A stretch of 64,000 nucleotides of DNA from the NCBI RefSeq assembly GCF_002994745.2, contig NC_037093.1, positions 8,606,400-8,670,399 of the forward strand, given 5' to 3'. The stretch's first letter is position 1; each line of letters begins with the position of its first letter. Both the position numbers and the translations under genes were made by a program. A model generated the notes under the pieces. It had not been told where the DNA came from. It saw only the letters and a program-made list of their open reading frames with translations, and did no database searches. The stretch is from Rosa chinensis (taxonomy: Eukaryota > Streptophyta > Magnoliopsida > Rosales > Rosaceae). Below, one piece after another: positions 10,626 to 22,398 of the stretch.

Positions 10626-10640
10626 CTTTTTGTAGTAGTG
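10626..10640 (-). repeat. CACTA right terminal inverted repeat
   Basis: CTTTTTGTAGTAGTG, followed directly by TAC (10641-10643), which completes the target-site duplication. Confidence 0.9.
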
Positions 10641-10749
10641 TACAATTAACTTTACAATTATATATGTGGAGACAATATGGCGAATTCAAAGATAGATGAA
10701 GATTTGTAATTCTTTTTTTCTAAGTGCAATTTCTGGTCGACTTGGCTTG

Positions 10750-10778
10750 ATTATTATTATTATTATTATTATTATTTT
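10750..10778. repeat. (ATT)n microsatellite
   Basis: About nine ATT units, followed by a TTTTA-rich run. Confidence 0.9.
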
Positions 10779-10810
10779 ATTTTATTTTTTTCATAAACTC
10801 GAGCTTGGCA

Positions 10811-11290
10811 TTTTTTTTTTGTTTGAACAAACCCAAATAGGGTGACTATCATTCATTGAAAGCCAGAAAGGGCCATTACATATCCTCCCTCTACCATCAA
10901 AGGGTAGATAAAGAGTTTGTGGTAGTAGCACAGTGATACATAGATTAGGTCCAATCATTTTACGGTTCCATGCTCCGAAAGGAAGCCTATAGACTATTAA
11001 CTACTATATAGCAAATAGACCGAGTAAACTAGATTCAATGACGCTCACTAAAAACTAGAAGCATAGCTCCCTAACAAAGTAGGAAATTATTTTAATCAAA
11101 ATGACTAAACTAAAATAGAGGGCCTAGAGCAAAACCCAGCCCAAAACTAGTAGCCCACACAGCCCAAGAGAAGGCCTGACTCAGGCCCAACAAGAAAGCT
11201 TGACCCAAGCCCAAACTCAATCTCCAGCCACACTGTTCGTCGACCGCCGCTACCCAGCGCCAGACTTCGCCGCTGCAAAGCTCAACTATG
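10811..11290 (-). mobile_element. Possible 3' end of a LINE-type element
   Basis: Read on the minus strand, about 480 bp of non-coding sequence ends GGGTTTGTTCAAAC followed by a run of A (plus 10811-10820 is all T). A 3' poly(A) and no protein fit a 5'-truncated LINE 3' UTR. Flanking direct repeats are not convincing (only a GAGCTT-type match), so this is tentative. Confidence 0.4.
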
Positions 11291-11678
11291 AAATAAGCTT
11301 GAGCTTCAGGTAGGTTTGACTGTTCGATTTAACTCGAATTAAACTTCTGTTATGAAAGATGTCAAAAAACTAGCTAGGAACATTATAATTATGAAAGGGG
11401 GAAATCACACCAAAAAAAAAAATTACAATAATTATATTTTCATTTGTCCAAAAAGACCATTAACATATTTAAGTATTTGTATTGATTTTCGAAGATACAT
11501 GAGCCGAAGCTGAATGAACTAGAGTTCAATTCGGTAGTTTTTTTTCTAGCAAACTGAATTGAGTTTAAACTCAATTAATTATTCATTGAGGTTTTGACCA
11601 TTTATCCTAATTTTAGGGACCCCCTTACACCACTCACTCATTTTTTCTCCCACTTACCCATAATGACTCTAATAAGTT
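11291..11678. other. Intergenic sequence, nothing recognised
   Basis: AT-rich sequence between the LINE-like segment and the Copia insertion. No ORF, RNA gene or terminal repeat could be supported. Confidence 0.5.
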
Positions 11679-11683
11679 GTTCT

Positions 11684-11901
11684 TGTTGTAGAGAAACTGA
11701 AATTGAGAGAAATTCGCTGTGTATTCTCATTGATAATAGGGGTCTCTTTATATAGAGGATTACAATGCATATAATCTCAATCATACAAGGAAAGTAATCT
11801 TACATTGAATAGGAATCTAGATCCTTCTAATTTAACCCTATTACCACTAGGTTAAGTAACCTAGAGTTTGGGCCAAACACAAATTAGGATTTACTTAAAC
11901 A
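11684..11901 (-). repeat. Copia 3' LTR (218 bp)
   Basis: Starts TGTTGTAGAG and ends TTACTTAAACA on the plus strand. It contains CTTTATATAGAGG, a TATA box when read on the minus strand. The copy at 17995-18212 differs at about four bases. Confidence 0.92.
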
Positions 11902-12342
11902 CTCCCCCTTATGTTGCCCAAACGCGGTGCTTCTCTCGTTGCCTCGTTAAAAACCTTGCCGAGTAACAAAAACCCAGTGGGACAAAAATAACCTCGGTCG
12001 AAGGGGAAAAAGAGCACAACACACCCTTCACGTTTCGAGGTGAACATGTAGACATCTCCCCCTGATGTCTGCGTCTCCCCCTGATGACTACGATCATGGG
12101 AGTTCAGATAATTTCCGCAAGCCAATTCTTGCCACATGTTTCTCGAACGTGGATTTGAGTAATGACTTAGTAAACAAGTCTGCCACAGTATCCTCAGATC
12201 GAATCTAGTTCACTTTGGTATTTGAGGAGAGTCTGTTGTTGCGATTATGCTTGGTGTTGTCGCTTTTGATGTAGCCTTGCTTCATTTGTTCAAAACGAAC
12301 AGCATTATCCTAAATGCTCGTAGGCACATCTTGTGGTAGACT

Positions 12343-12576
12343 TTAAACCACAATTGTTCGAACATACGTGATTATGGATCCAATCCATAAACATTCACGA
12401 ACCACTTCGTGAAGAGCAATAATCTCTGCATGGTTCGAAGATATAGCGACTACGGTCTGTTCTGTCGACCTCCAAGATATCACGGTCTTTTCCCATGGTG
12501 AACACTTAACCAGTTTGGGAACGACCTTTGTGTGGGTCAGAGAGATACCCAATATCAGCAAAACCTTCCAAAACAC
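12343..12576 (-). pseudogene. Copia RNase H remnant
   Basis: The minus frame includes VISWRSTEQTVVAISSNHAE followed by IIALHE, the well-known C-terminal RNase H block of Copia polyproteins. It is isolated by stops and frame changes on both sides. Confidence 0.8.
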
Positions 12577-12752
12577 ATGTCGCTTTGGGATGGGGACAGT
12601 GGACGCATGCCAGTGTTGGCGGCGTTCTTGGTGTGTGATGGGTCCGAATCCATCATCTCTCTGTAGGGATAAAACATGCCCATATCAGTCGTACATCTAG
12701 TATCGAAAGATATCTTTTACACCAATCACAATGGCGTCGCGTTGGCGCAGAT

Positions 12753-13620
12753 CTATACTTTAGCTAACAAGTTCACTGCAAACGAGATGTTTGGTCCTGT
12801 GCATTGAGCTAAGTACAATAATGCGCCTATTGTACTCAAGTAAGGCACTTCTGCCTCTAGCACATCTTCGTCATCATCCTTCAGATGAATAGGATCCTTT
12901 TCAGGATCAAGACTATAGACGATCATGGGGGTGCTTGAAGGTTTGACCTTGTCAAAATGCCTAAGCATCTATCAACACGATGCTCAAGTTCCAAACCGAG
13001 ACATAATCGTGTTCTCCCAAAATCCTTCATCTCAAACTCGGATTTCTAGTGTTCAGCAGTTTCCCTTAACTCTTTAAGGGCTTCCAATAAAGATCATGTC
13101 CAACATGAACCGCGATAGAATCCGAAACTTGTTATGGAAACGCGTGGACATATCCCTTCCCAATCAAGTAGTCACTTTAGTGAGCGTTTCAACCTTATTA
13201 CAAACGCGCTCCGTGGTCTAGAGCCACTTGACTTGGGTAAATGAAGTTCACCATGAACCTTCATGTATATTCCGTATCTAGATCCCCATAGAGATACGTA
13301 GTGACCACATTTGTAAGCTGCATGTTCAGTTATTTGGAAACTACCAAACTGACAAGGTAGTGGAGTTCAGTGACTTCCATTACGAGAGAATATGTCTCAT
13401 CGTAGTCGATTCCAGGGCGTTTTGTGAGAAACCTTGCGCCATAAGGCGAGATTGCCATCTCTTTTTCTCATCACGCTTTCTAACGAAGACCCATTAGTCA
13501 ATAGGTTTTATGTCAGGAGGTGTTGGCATTACTGGCTCAGAAAACCTTCATCTTCGTTAGAGAATCCATCTTAACCTGGATCGCATCTTTCCATTTAGGT
13601 CAAATTTCTCTACGTTGGCA
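12753..13620 (-). pseudogene. Copia reverse transcriptase remnant
   Basis: The minus frame 12753-12968 reads VPYLSTIGALLYLAQCTGP followed by a variant of the ...PDISFAVNLLA motif at the end of the Copia RT. Further upstream (about 13430-13620) fragments such as WKDAIQVKMDSL and YKWVFVRKR mark the RT start. Several stops and frameshifts separate these pieces, so no functional RT can be made. Confidence 0.7.
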
Positions 13621-14564
13621 TTCATTCATCAACGGAGCGTGGTTCGATATCATCGGACTCAACAAACTCATGCGCATGCGCAACTACATCATTATTATGA
13701 TAGAGTTTCTATCCCACGTCTCATGTACACTAGTGTAAGTTTCATAGAGCTCTATATTCTCGGGAATAAGTTCTGACGTTAAGGCGTCCCTCAACGATAA
13801 CCATAACCCGGAAGATTCTCATGAGACGGATTTTGAGTCTTGATGATCAAAGGATTGGAATGTGCCAAAGTATCCTTCGAACCCACGGGCCTCCCACGCA
13901 TCCTAGCTGGGGCCATGGCCTGTAATGCCAAAGTGCCACTCTTTATGGCGTTGGCGCCCTGCCTACCTCCGTGTAGGGTGGTGCAACGTCCTCTCGTAGG
14001 GACGTCCATCCTTGCAGGAATGTTCGCAGCATATTTGTGTGATCTCGTCACTTTAGTAGGGATCGAGATGAGACATAGTGGGGACAGACTATGCAAATCT
14101 AGCGGTAAGGAGATCGCCTAGCAAGGGCATTTAAGTGGAGGACGATTGTTGGAAGCTCAAATCCAACGTAGTTGCCCATTCGTCTGTAAGGACCCATTAT
14201 AGAGCGTTGTGGCGGCGCAATTGGCACATAAATGGCACACTCAAATATGCGTAAGTACGATATTTGTACCCAGTCACTAGCTGTATCGCAGAGGTAGATT
14301 GAGTGGCAGTGGGTCGTAGACAAATTAGCATACCTGCATGTTATATTGCATCACCCCAAGCGGATATAAGGAGGTTGGTGCGCATTACCAATGTCCGGAC
14401 TACCATCGTAGTCGTTTCCGCGAGACCATTTGGGTGTGCTCATGGGAATATGATGTCCAACATCAGTCCCAAATACAATAACCATCGAAAGTCTTCGATG
14501 TAAACTCACTAGCATAGTCAAATCCAATTGACTGAATAGGATGATTTGGGGAGTGAGCCCGTTG

Positions 14565-15227
14565 TCATATGTTGTGTGCTAGGAGTGTTTCATAAGCAAC
14601 ATTACAAGTGGACAATGGCACAACACGTGACCAGCGTGTTTGCATGTCAACCAACATCATGAAATATTTAAACGTCTGCAAGTTGGTTGAATCAGTCAGA
14701 GAATCCCTACGGATTCTATGTAAGAACATAATGAGTATTTTCATATCCTTTGCATAGGACGGTCTCAGTCCTAGTTTCCCTAAGGAACGGGCTTTGTAAA
14801 ACGAGCGAGAGGCTTTAGAAGCAACCAATGAGAATTTTCGTTAGGCCTGAGCGTCTGAAACGCTATTTTGAAGCAAGTTGGTGATTGCAGCATCACCTAG
14901 GGCACCATCACCATGATGGACGCCATCCATGGAGTCATGGATAGGGACTACGCCAGCCCTAGGCTGGTGGTTGACGGAGGCGGTGCCCTAGGCAGCAGCG
15001 TCGGTCACACTTAGTCTAAGAATCAACTTTTGATTCATGCTTCATTTCGCTCGAGAGAAAAGATGTCCGTGTGAAGTCTTTTGTAGACAGATCATCATAT
15101 CATGATTAGGATGATCTATCCTGTCGTGACAAAGCCAATATGTGTCTAAATCCAAGAGATCTTCTCTCATAACTTTATTGGATTTAATAGCTCGAATAGT
15201 GACATAAAGTCCACTAGAGAGACACAT
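14565..15227 (-). pseudogene. Copia GAG-pre-integrase and integrase remnants
   Basis: The frame at 15042-15227 includes LDTYWLCHDRIDHPNHDMMI, the histidine-containing GAG-pre-integrase segment. The frame at 14565-14828 includes FKYFMMLVDMQTRWSRVVPL, the start of the integrase core with its catalytic-aspartate region. Both are short and interrupted. Confidence 0.65.
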
Positions 15228-15873
15228 AAACTTCTCTAAGATGCGCCTTTGTTCGCAATCATTAGAGGTATTGCAAAGGAACTCATTTCCGTTCTCTACA
15301 TGCGTTTTCGCATGGAATCCGTTGGCTACTCATAGGTGCGATTTGCCCTAAGAGCGTAGAGAGTTTTTTTTTTCCGACAGTAATCAAGGTGCCCTTTGGC
15401 AAGGGGAACTTGGGCTATTCCATGTCCTTGAATTAATACTGATGGCCCAGCCATCGTAGTCATAAAGTAATATGCTTAGAATCAAAATTGAGTCATAATG
15501 AAAAGAACTCGAAATTTTATTCATAAGCCAACGGAGTACATCATTGTCTCTTAACCATTAGGAGAATCTAACCCAAATGCTAGCTAATGCAAAACAATGG
15601 TAGTTGTCTAACTTCTTTCGGTAATTCCAAAATACATGTGACCAGGTGAGTAGAGAGATGTCGGTGGAGCAAGACTCGCTTAAGTACCACTAATCTCAGA
15701 ACCTTCCTAGACATCACACTTACTTTGGGTGAGCCTACTTTGAAGAAAGACTAAACCATTGGCACTTACTACAAAGTATATAACAATTGCCTATTACATC
15801 TCTTGGAAAAAATAAAGATTTAAACAGAATTGGCGATCTATTGATCCCAGCCAGATTTGTAGTCTTCAACCCT

Positions 15874-16935
15874 TCACTCTAGATCATCTTCTTGATCTTC
15901 TTGTTCCACATAGTGAGCTTCTCTTGCTTCACAATATGCTTTGTAGGCGGTGACAATTTCTTCACGAGCTCTACAAATGTGTGCCCAATGATTGGATACT
16001 CCACATCGAGAACATACATCTCTTTGCTCAGACTCCATTGATTGAGGTGCTTTGAAAGCGTCATTTAGATGGCTCTTAGTGTTGGTGGCGCCACCAACAT
16101 GGCCAGAGGCATTGCCTCCCTCTCTCTTTCCACGTTGACCTCTTCGGTTCCGTGTTCGCCTATTTTGGCAGTTACCTTCCCAAGTAGAGCGATTATATGG
16201 ACCAGAACGTCCAGAAGTATCCCTAAGATTAGGTTTTCGCTCTTGGCACCCTCTCTTAAGGGCGCGGCTATAATTGGATTCCGGAATATACTCTGTTTCC
16301 ACGGATCTCGAATTATAGTTCTTCACAAGGGTGTTGTCATGCTTTTCAACGACATTCATAGCTCCAATGAGCTCATGAAACCTTGTGATTCGTTCTGCAA
16401 TAACATTGATTCGATAGTTCTTAGCAACCATTAATGCAGAGAAGGGGAAGGTAGAGAGAGTCTTCTCAATCAACATCGCATCTGTGATCACTTTACCACA
16501 GAATTCCATTAAGGATTTAATGCGAAGTGCTTCCGAGTTGTAGTCAAGAACTGACTTGAAATCACAAAAGCGGAGGCTATGCCATCTCACTTGTAGGTCA
16601 GGAAGCAGGGAGTCACGGACATTGCCAAATCTTTCTTCAAGTGAGACCCACAGCCTTCTGGGGTCTTCTTCATTTATATACTCATACTGGAGCAAATCAT
16701 CCATATGACGAGTCATTAGGGTGATGGCTTTCGCCTTATTTGCCTATAAGGCTGCTATATTTGCTTCCAAAGCTTGAACTTGCTCAACAGTTAGCACGTC
16801 CTGGCTAGGCTCGAGAATCGTATCCAGGATTCCATCGGCCTTGAGATGCTGGCAGACATCACGAACCCACCTGTGATATTCAGAGCTAGTTGTTCCCAAT
16901 GGAGCAAAGTCCAATTTGTTCAGGTTACTCATCAT
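15874..16935 (-). pseudogene. Copia gag with one in-frame stop
   Basis: From ATG 16935 the minus frame reads MMSNLNKLDFAPLGTTSSEY and continues to 15874. It is interrupted only by a TAG at 16744-16746. The downstream part (from ATG 16716, 280 codons) contains a UBN2-type gag region and a zinc knuckle CSRCGVSNHWAHIC (about 15975-16020) that would bind the element's RNA. Without readthrough the N-terminal 63 residues are separated from the rest. Confidence 0.8.
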
Positions 16936-17450
16936 GAAAGAGAACAAGAAATTAGGGTTAGTTTCGGAGCGAAAAAAGCTACCACAAAAACAAATAAAAT
17001 TTCTAAGCGTAGTCGCTTCTAAGAAATTAGGAATTTCCAAGCGTAGTCGCTTCCAAGAAATTCGATTCCAAGAGGGGTTGGATTAGATCGAAACAATGAT
17101 GTTTGTGGTCGATCGTTTCTTCTCAACAAACTCTAAGTTTGGAGGACTCTACAAGCCCCAAGCTTGGAGTGAGCATGAACCCCCACAGTTCGGCTTAATT
17201 AGGTCTCCCCTATGATGAAGAAAGGGGGGTAGAAGAAGGGAGGTTGCAAGTCCCCGAGAAAAAGAAGCGAAAACGAATAAAAAAACTTCAAAAACGGGAA
17301 CTTTTAGTAAACCATACCTCTTAGGATTGCAAAGCGTATTCAATCCTCGTTGTAGGATTGCAGAGCGTATTCGATCCTCGTTGTAGGATTGCAGACGAGC
17401 TTCAGTCTTAGGCGAATCAAACTTGTTGAAATTCGGAGCAGATTCGCTTC

Positions 17451-17812
17451 TGAACAGCTCCCACTCCGATTGGTGTACAGGTCTCAAAACTACTCCAATT
17501 GGGCTTATTTGGAGGTCAGATAGAAGAGACAGAGGTGAACAACTTTGATGAAGGAAGAATTTTTATCTGAAGTCCTGAACTAGACGTTTCGGGGCTTGCA
17601 AACTGACTGATATGCACAGGAACGAGCATGCTGAACAGCTCCCACCTCGAATGGTGTACAGGTCTAAAAAAGACTCAAATATGGCTGAAATTTGGAGGTC
17701 AGATAGAAGAGACATAGATGAACAACTTTGATGAAGAAAGGATTTTGATCAGAGGTCCCGAACAAGATGTTTCGGGGCGTGCAAGCAGCCTGATCTGCAC
17801 AGGAACGAGCGT
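17451..17812. repeat. 181-bp tandem duplication in the Copia leader
   Basis: Two adjacent copies (17451-17631 and 17632-about 17812) both begin TGAACAGCTCCCAC and share CAGATAGAAGAGACA and CAGGAACGAGC blocks. They are clearly diverged. Just upstream (17322-17395) a short unit GTAGGATTGCAGAGCGTATT is also tandemly repeated. Confidence 0.85.
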
Positions 17813-17994
17813 GTTGCTGTGCTGCAGGGGCAGCAGGCGTGCGGTAATGCTGCAGGGGCAGTAGGCGGCACAAGGGTACGCAAGGGCTGCAGGGGCAGCG
17901 TACGGCATGACTAGCAAGGGCTAGGAGCTTGCGGTAGTTTTGGTGAGAAGAGTTTTAGTTTTTAGGGCTAGGGTTAGGGCTCGTGCCGATAACG

Positions 17995-18212
17995 TGTTGT
18001 AGAGAAACTGAAATTGAGAGAAATTCGCTGTGTATTCTCATTGATAATAGGGGTCTCTTTATATAGAGGATTACAATGCATAGAATCTCAATCATACAAG
18101 GAAAGTAATCTTACATTGACTAGGAATTTAGATCCTTCTAATTTAACCCTATTACCACTAGGTCAAGTAACCTAGAGTTTGGGCCAAACACAAATTAGGA
18201 TTTACTTAAACA
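17995..18212 (-). repeat. Copia 5' LTR (218 bp)
   Basis: Same ends as 11684-11901. Followed by target duplication GTTCT. As the upstream LTR of the minus-oriented element it carries the promoter (CCTCTATATAAAG on the minus strand). Confidence 0.92.
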
Positions 18213-18217
18213 GTTCT

Positions 18218-19228
18218 CTAATACTCAATTAAGTTTTTCTTCTTGTTTTTTATTTATTTTTGAGACTATTTTGTCTTCACCCTTTTGTCGCATATATAGA
18301 GAGAGAGAAAAATGGAAGAGAGAGAAGCCATAGAAGACTTCCCGAATTCCGGTCGCAGTTGCCAGAGTCCCGTCACCAATTGCCGGTCACCTGACTTCTT
18401 TGAAAAATGTTATACAGTTGGAGTAATAAATCACACAATTTCAAAGCTTTATAAATGCAAGTATGAAAGCAGCAAATTGAAAAACCCCAATCCACCAAAA
18501 GCCCTCAAATTTGCTCCAAACAATTCGAATCAAACAGTGCCACCACAATCCCACATGTTCAAATGGTACAAAAATAAAAAAATTCCCGTCTTTTGAGACT
18601 TATTGAAACAAACCCGAATTGAATGGATGTAATTCATTAATTAGGACGAGGGCAAAGTTGTTTTTTTACTTTAAACTAGTTAAATAGGAATATAAATCTG
18701 TTACTAGTGTATGTGAGTTAATTTTAGCAAATTTTGATATTTTAATTATACGAATACGAACTGAACAAGCTTAATTTAAACTGTATCGAGTCGAGTAACA
18801 ACCCTACTTCAAAACGGCCACCTTGCCTTGTTGTTAAGGCTATTGTGGCAAAGGATTTCAAACCCTCATGGGCAACAAATCTTAACGAAACTATATGGAT
18901 GCTTTGGATTTCCTCAATTTTGTGTCTGTATCCAAAAAGTGAAAAAAAAAACCCATAAAATGATCAAACAGGTATACGCCCGGAAAGCCCCAAATTCTCA
19001 ATTTTGGGCAGACCCGTATTGGTTTACCCATGGATTTGGGGCTCGGGCTCGGTGGAGCATCACCTATCTAACACGTACGCCCCGAAACCTCAACCTTCTC
19101 TCTACCTCTCTTCTTGGACCCCCCTTTGCCTTCAAAACTTCAAATTCCTAGTTACCCAAAAAACCACTCTCTCTGAGCTCCGGCGGTATCAATAGCCTGA
19201 ACCCAGAAACCTCTCTCTTTGGTTCTCC
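18218..19228. other. Intergenic region upstream of ClpR1
   Basis: AT-rich for most of its length. The last about 200 bp before ATG 19229 are C/T-rich, as is usual for a plant promoter and 5' leader. The open frame at 18312-18596 (94 codons) has no recognisable motif and I do not call it a gene. Confidence 0.5.
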
Positions 19229-21661
19229 ATGGCCACTTCTCTACTTTGTCCAAACACCTTCCTTCATGGCACCAAGATCTTCTCTGCTCCCCCAAGAAGG
19301 GTCTCGCCTCCGAGAAGCCTCAAATCCGTAGCTTCCATGGCTTCGGACCACGTTCCCAAGCAGTTCAGGGAAGAGAACCTCAAGGATGGATGTGAGTCTT
19401 CGCTTTTTATGATTCTCTCTTTCATTTCCGGAGATACCAATTTCGTATTTTTGTTCTAAGTGGGTGTTTGTCATTTTTTTTCATTGATTGAATCAGATAT
19501 GCTATGTGGGTTTTGTTTAGAATTCGTTTGTGCTTTTTGGGTTGTGGGGTTTTCAATTGGGTTGGGTTTGGTTGCTGTGGAAATGGCTTGAGATGAGAAG
19601 AAATTTGAAAACTTGAACCTTTAGTATGATGTTTCTGTGTAAAGTACTTAACTTTACTCAATTCTCTTCACCATTGTAGTGATGGATAATTATAAGAATG
19701 TGCCGCAATATCTGTATGGGCTTTCTCCTTCCCAAATGGACATGTTTATGACTGAAGATAACCCTGCAAGACGCCAGTCGGAAAGTGTTACAGAGGTTAG
19801 CTCACTGTGTTCAGACTCCATGCATTTCTAAGTAGCTCAATGATGATACTGAGTAGTAATTTGATTTCGATTGAGTGTGAATTTAATGTTGAAATTGTAA
19901 CTAAGCATACATGTCTCTCGATGTGAGAATGGTTTCACAGAATAGCATTTCATCCGCCAACAACTATTTGAACAATGGAGGGATGTGGAGTATGTCAGGC
20001 ATGGATGAAAAGGGCCCTGCCAAATATAGTATGAGTGTGAGCATGTATCGTGGTGGTGCAAGAGGATACGGAAGACCCCGAACTGCTCCTCCGGATTTGC
20101 CTTCTTTACTATTGGATGCTCGGATTTGCTACTTGGGAATGCCGGTAAGACTTTTGATTTACTTAGATTCCTTGCAGAATGACTAAACATTTTAACATGT
20201 CTCGATGTTCTACCCAGTTATTATGTACTGACTTGGGCTCTTTCCTTTTATCTGGTTTCTGTAGATTGTGCCAGCAGTAACTGAGCTTCTGGTTGCTCAG
20301 TTTATGTGGTTGGATTATGATAACCCCTCGAAGCCTATATATCTGTACATAAATTCATCTGGAACACAGGTTAGTTTTGGAAGTACTAGTAATTCTAATT
20401 CATTTTACTTAAGGAAGAGTCAGATACAATTTGAAGGTTGCCTGTATCATATTCATTATTTGAAGCACTACCTATCTGTATTAATTTGGTTGTTGCAATT
20501 CAGAATGAGAAGATGGAGAGCGTTGGATCTGAAACTGAGGCATATGCCATTGCTGACATGATGAAAGTAAGTATTATTAGTTCTATAAGGTATCCTATTG
20601 CATGTATTTATACTTTATGCAAGTAGATGAGGAAGCAAATCAAAATGGTAATTTTCTTTGTATATCATATACTGCCACTATATGGGGCATATTTGAATAA
20701 TGTACAATATTCAGTACATCTCTATTTAGTCTGTATTGCATGATTAAGAATAACATCCATTGAAATGTACTGAATATTATACATTATTTCAAATGCATCA
20801 CCCTATTAGTTTACCACCATAAGCCAGTCATCTGACCTTCTCTGGTTTTACCTGTGTATGTCTGCATGTAGTATGTCAAAGCAGACGTGTATACAGTGAA
20901 TTGTGGCATGGCCTATGGTCAAGCAGCACTGCTTCTGTCACTTGGAGCAAAGGGTTATCGTGCTGTGCAGCCGAATTCCTCCAGTATGATCCCCTCTTGA
21001 TATTTAACCTACTTTTGACAATTTATCATGCATCGAAAAAAGCTGTAAAGAGTGTTATCTTCTGGATTCCTTGTGCCTTATTAATTCAAATGCAGCTACT
21101 TGTTACACTGTACTCTAGAGCTAAGCATAGTTCTGTACTTTCTGATAACGGTCATGATATTCAATTGCAGCAAAGTTATATCTGCCTAAGGTCAGCAGGT
21201 CAAGTGGATCAGTCATTGACATGTGGATTAAGGTACTTTCTCATGTCACCCTGTCAACCCTTTCTCTCCCTCTCCCTCTCCCTCATACGTTGTGTGCAAA
21301 CTTTATTAGGCCAAGGAACTGGATGCAAACACCGAGTATTACATTGAGCTGCTTGCGAAAGGAACAGGGAAATCCAAGGAAGAAATTGCTAAAGACATCC
21401 GGCGCCCCAAATATTTTCAAGGACAAGAAGCTATAGAATACGGGCTTGTTGACAAGATAATTGATTCACGTGATTCTGCATTTGAGAAACGGGTAACCCT
21501 TTTTCTTTACCATAGTTTCATCATTCTTTTTGTTGCGTAAACACTGCTTGTTCTTAAAAGAGGTTTTCATTGATCAGAATTACGATGAGATGCTTACTCA
21601 ATCAAGAGCTATGAGGAGAGCTGGCGCAGGGCCTCAAGCAGCTCCATCTGGATTTAGGTGA
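19229..21661 (+). CDS. CLPR1: ATP-dependent Clp protease proteolytic subunit-related protein 1 (ClpR1), chloroplastic
   Basis: Nine exons with GT-AG introns: 19229-19391, 19680-19795, 19941-20144, 20265-20369, 20504-20566, 20872-20983, 21171-21232, 21310-21492 and 21578-21661. They total 1,092 nt, or 363 aa. The first about 40 residues are Ser/Arg-rich with few acids, as in a chloroplast transit peptide. The ClpP fold follows, with LDARICYLGMPIVPAVTELL and FMWLDYDN. In the segment where ClpP has its catalytic serine this protein reads CGMAYGQAALLL with no serine. That identifies a non-catalytic ClpR subunit. The SPSQMDMFMTEDNPARRQSE insert points to ClpR1 specifically. In plants ClpR1 sits in the R-ring of the stromal Clp protease core with ClpP1, a structural role needed for plastid development. 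The gene converges with BUB3. It looks intact. Confidence 0.93.
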
Positions 21662-22398
21662 TTGGACAAGGATAGCATTGCAAAGATATAGGAAAAGAAT
21701 GTCTGAGCTGGTCTTCTCTTCCCTTCCATATCTACTACCTTTCAGAAGCTGGCTGCATTTGGGGTTTTACCCGAAGACAATGATATAACGTCCCACTTTA
21801 TGACCAGGCAGCAGTTGTTTTGTATTTCCGAAGCTGTATATGTTGGTAGTTCGGATAAGTGTTATGTTAAATGACTTGTGAATTATTGTCGGAAAAAAAG
21901 CACAAAAAACAAGAACTTATAGAACCCAAAGGCCTTCAGAAATTTCTTCAACTTTTCTTTTTGGCTCTTGAAGATCCTGTTTCCTCTGTTTTTGACTATC
22001 CTAAAGATTTGTTGTCTCTACGTTCGATTTTAAACTTACAGGGCTACCTTTGTAAGGGTTCTAGGGACTCACCCACCAAGAGCTTTAATGAGAAAATGAT
22101 GAATAAGATTTAGAGATGGATGACACATAGCAAAGAACTGCTTGGAAGAGATTCCAAGCCATTTGCTATGTAAATGAAAACATATAAATCACGATACATA
22201 GGTATCATCGTTTCTAAGTTCTAACAGTGTAAGAAGTCTCTGTATGCGGATGGCCCAAGTCTCAATATACCATCTGCACTTCAGCATTACATGATAAGAA
22301 CATTACAGCACCAAACCAACCTCATATGTTCACAGTAACTAAAAGGAAAAGCACAATTCCACAATTTTTGCTTCTTTCAAATGCTTCAACAACATCAG
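21662..22398. other. Intergenic region between convergent ClpR1 and BUB3
   Basis: Holds the two 3' UTRs facing each other. The 80-codon frame at 21871-22113 has no recognisable motif and is probably UTR or spacer. Confidence 0.6.

Larger units (their letters stand above)
4665..10640. mobile_element. CACTA (EnSpm-type) transposon carrying host gene fragments
   Basis: The element begins CACTACTACAAAAAG at 4665 and ends with the exact inverse at 10626-10640. It is flanked on both sides by the 3-bp duplication TAC (4662-4664 and 10641-10643), the hallmark of CACTA elements. Both subterminal regions (about 4690-5350 and 10090-10625) are dense in CACACAACGG / CCGTTGTGTG motifs in both orientations, as expected for transposase-binding repeats. 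No TNP1/TNP2-like transposase ORF is visible in its 5,976 bp. The interior instead carries spliced fragments of at least three unrelated host genes, all on the minus strand, and a duplicated block. It is therefore best read as a non-autonomous gene-capturing (Pack-type) CACTA element that depends on a transposase supplied elsewhere. Confidence 0.9.
11684..18212 (-). mobile_element. Copia LTR retrotransposon, decayed, minus orientation
   Basis: Two 218-bp LTRs (11684-11901 and 17995-18212) bound a 6.1-kb interior. A 5-bp duplication GTTCT lies directly outside at 11679-11683 and 18213-18217. On the minus strand the right LTR is followed by the primer-binding-type motif TTATCGGCACGAGC (plus 17980-17994). 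The left LTR is preceded by the polypurine tract AAGGGGGAG (plus 11902-11911). The domain order on the minus strand is Gag, GAG-pre-integrase, integrase, reverse transcriptase, RNase H, which is the Copia order. The LTRs differ at about four positions, so insertion was recent. Gag is nearly intact, but pol is broken into short pieces. Confidence 0.9.

Noticed and set aside
13840..14121. Plus-strand frame of 93 codons
   Set aside because: It is antisense to decayed Copia integrase/RT sequence and has no known motif.
18312..18596. 94-codon frame upstream of ClpR1
   Set aside because: No motif or clear gene context. The sequence is AT-rich and resembles repeat flanks.
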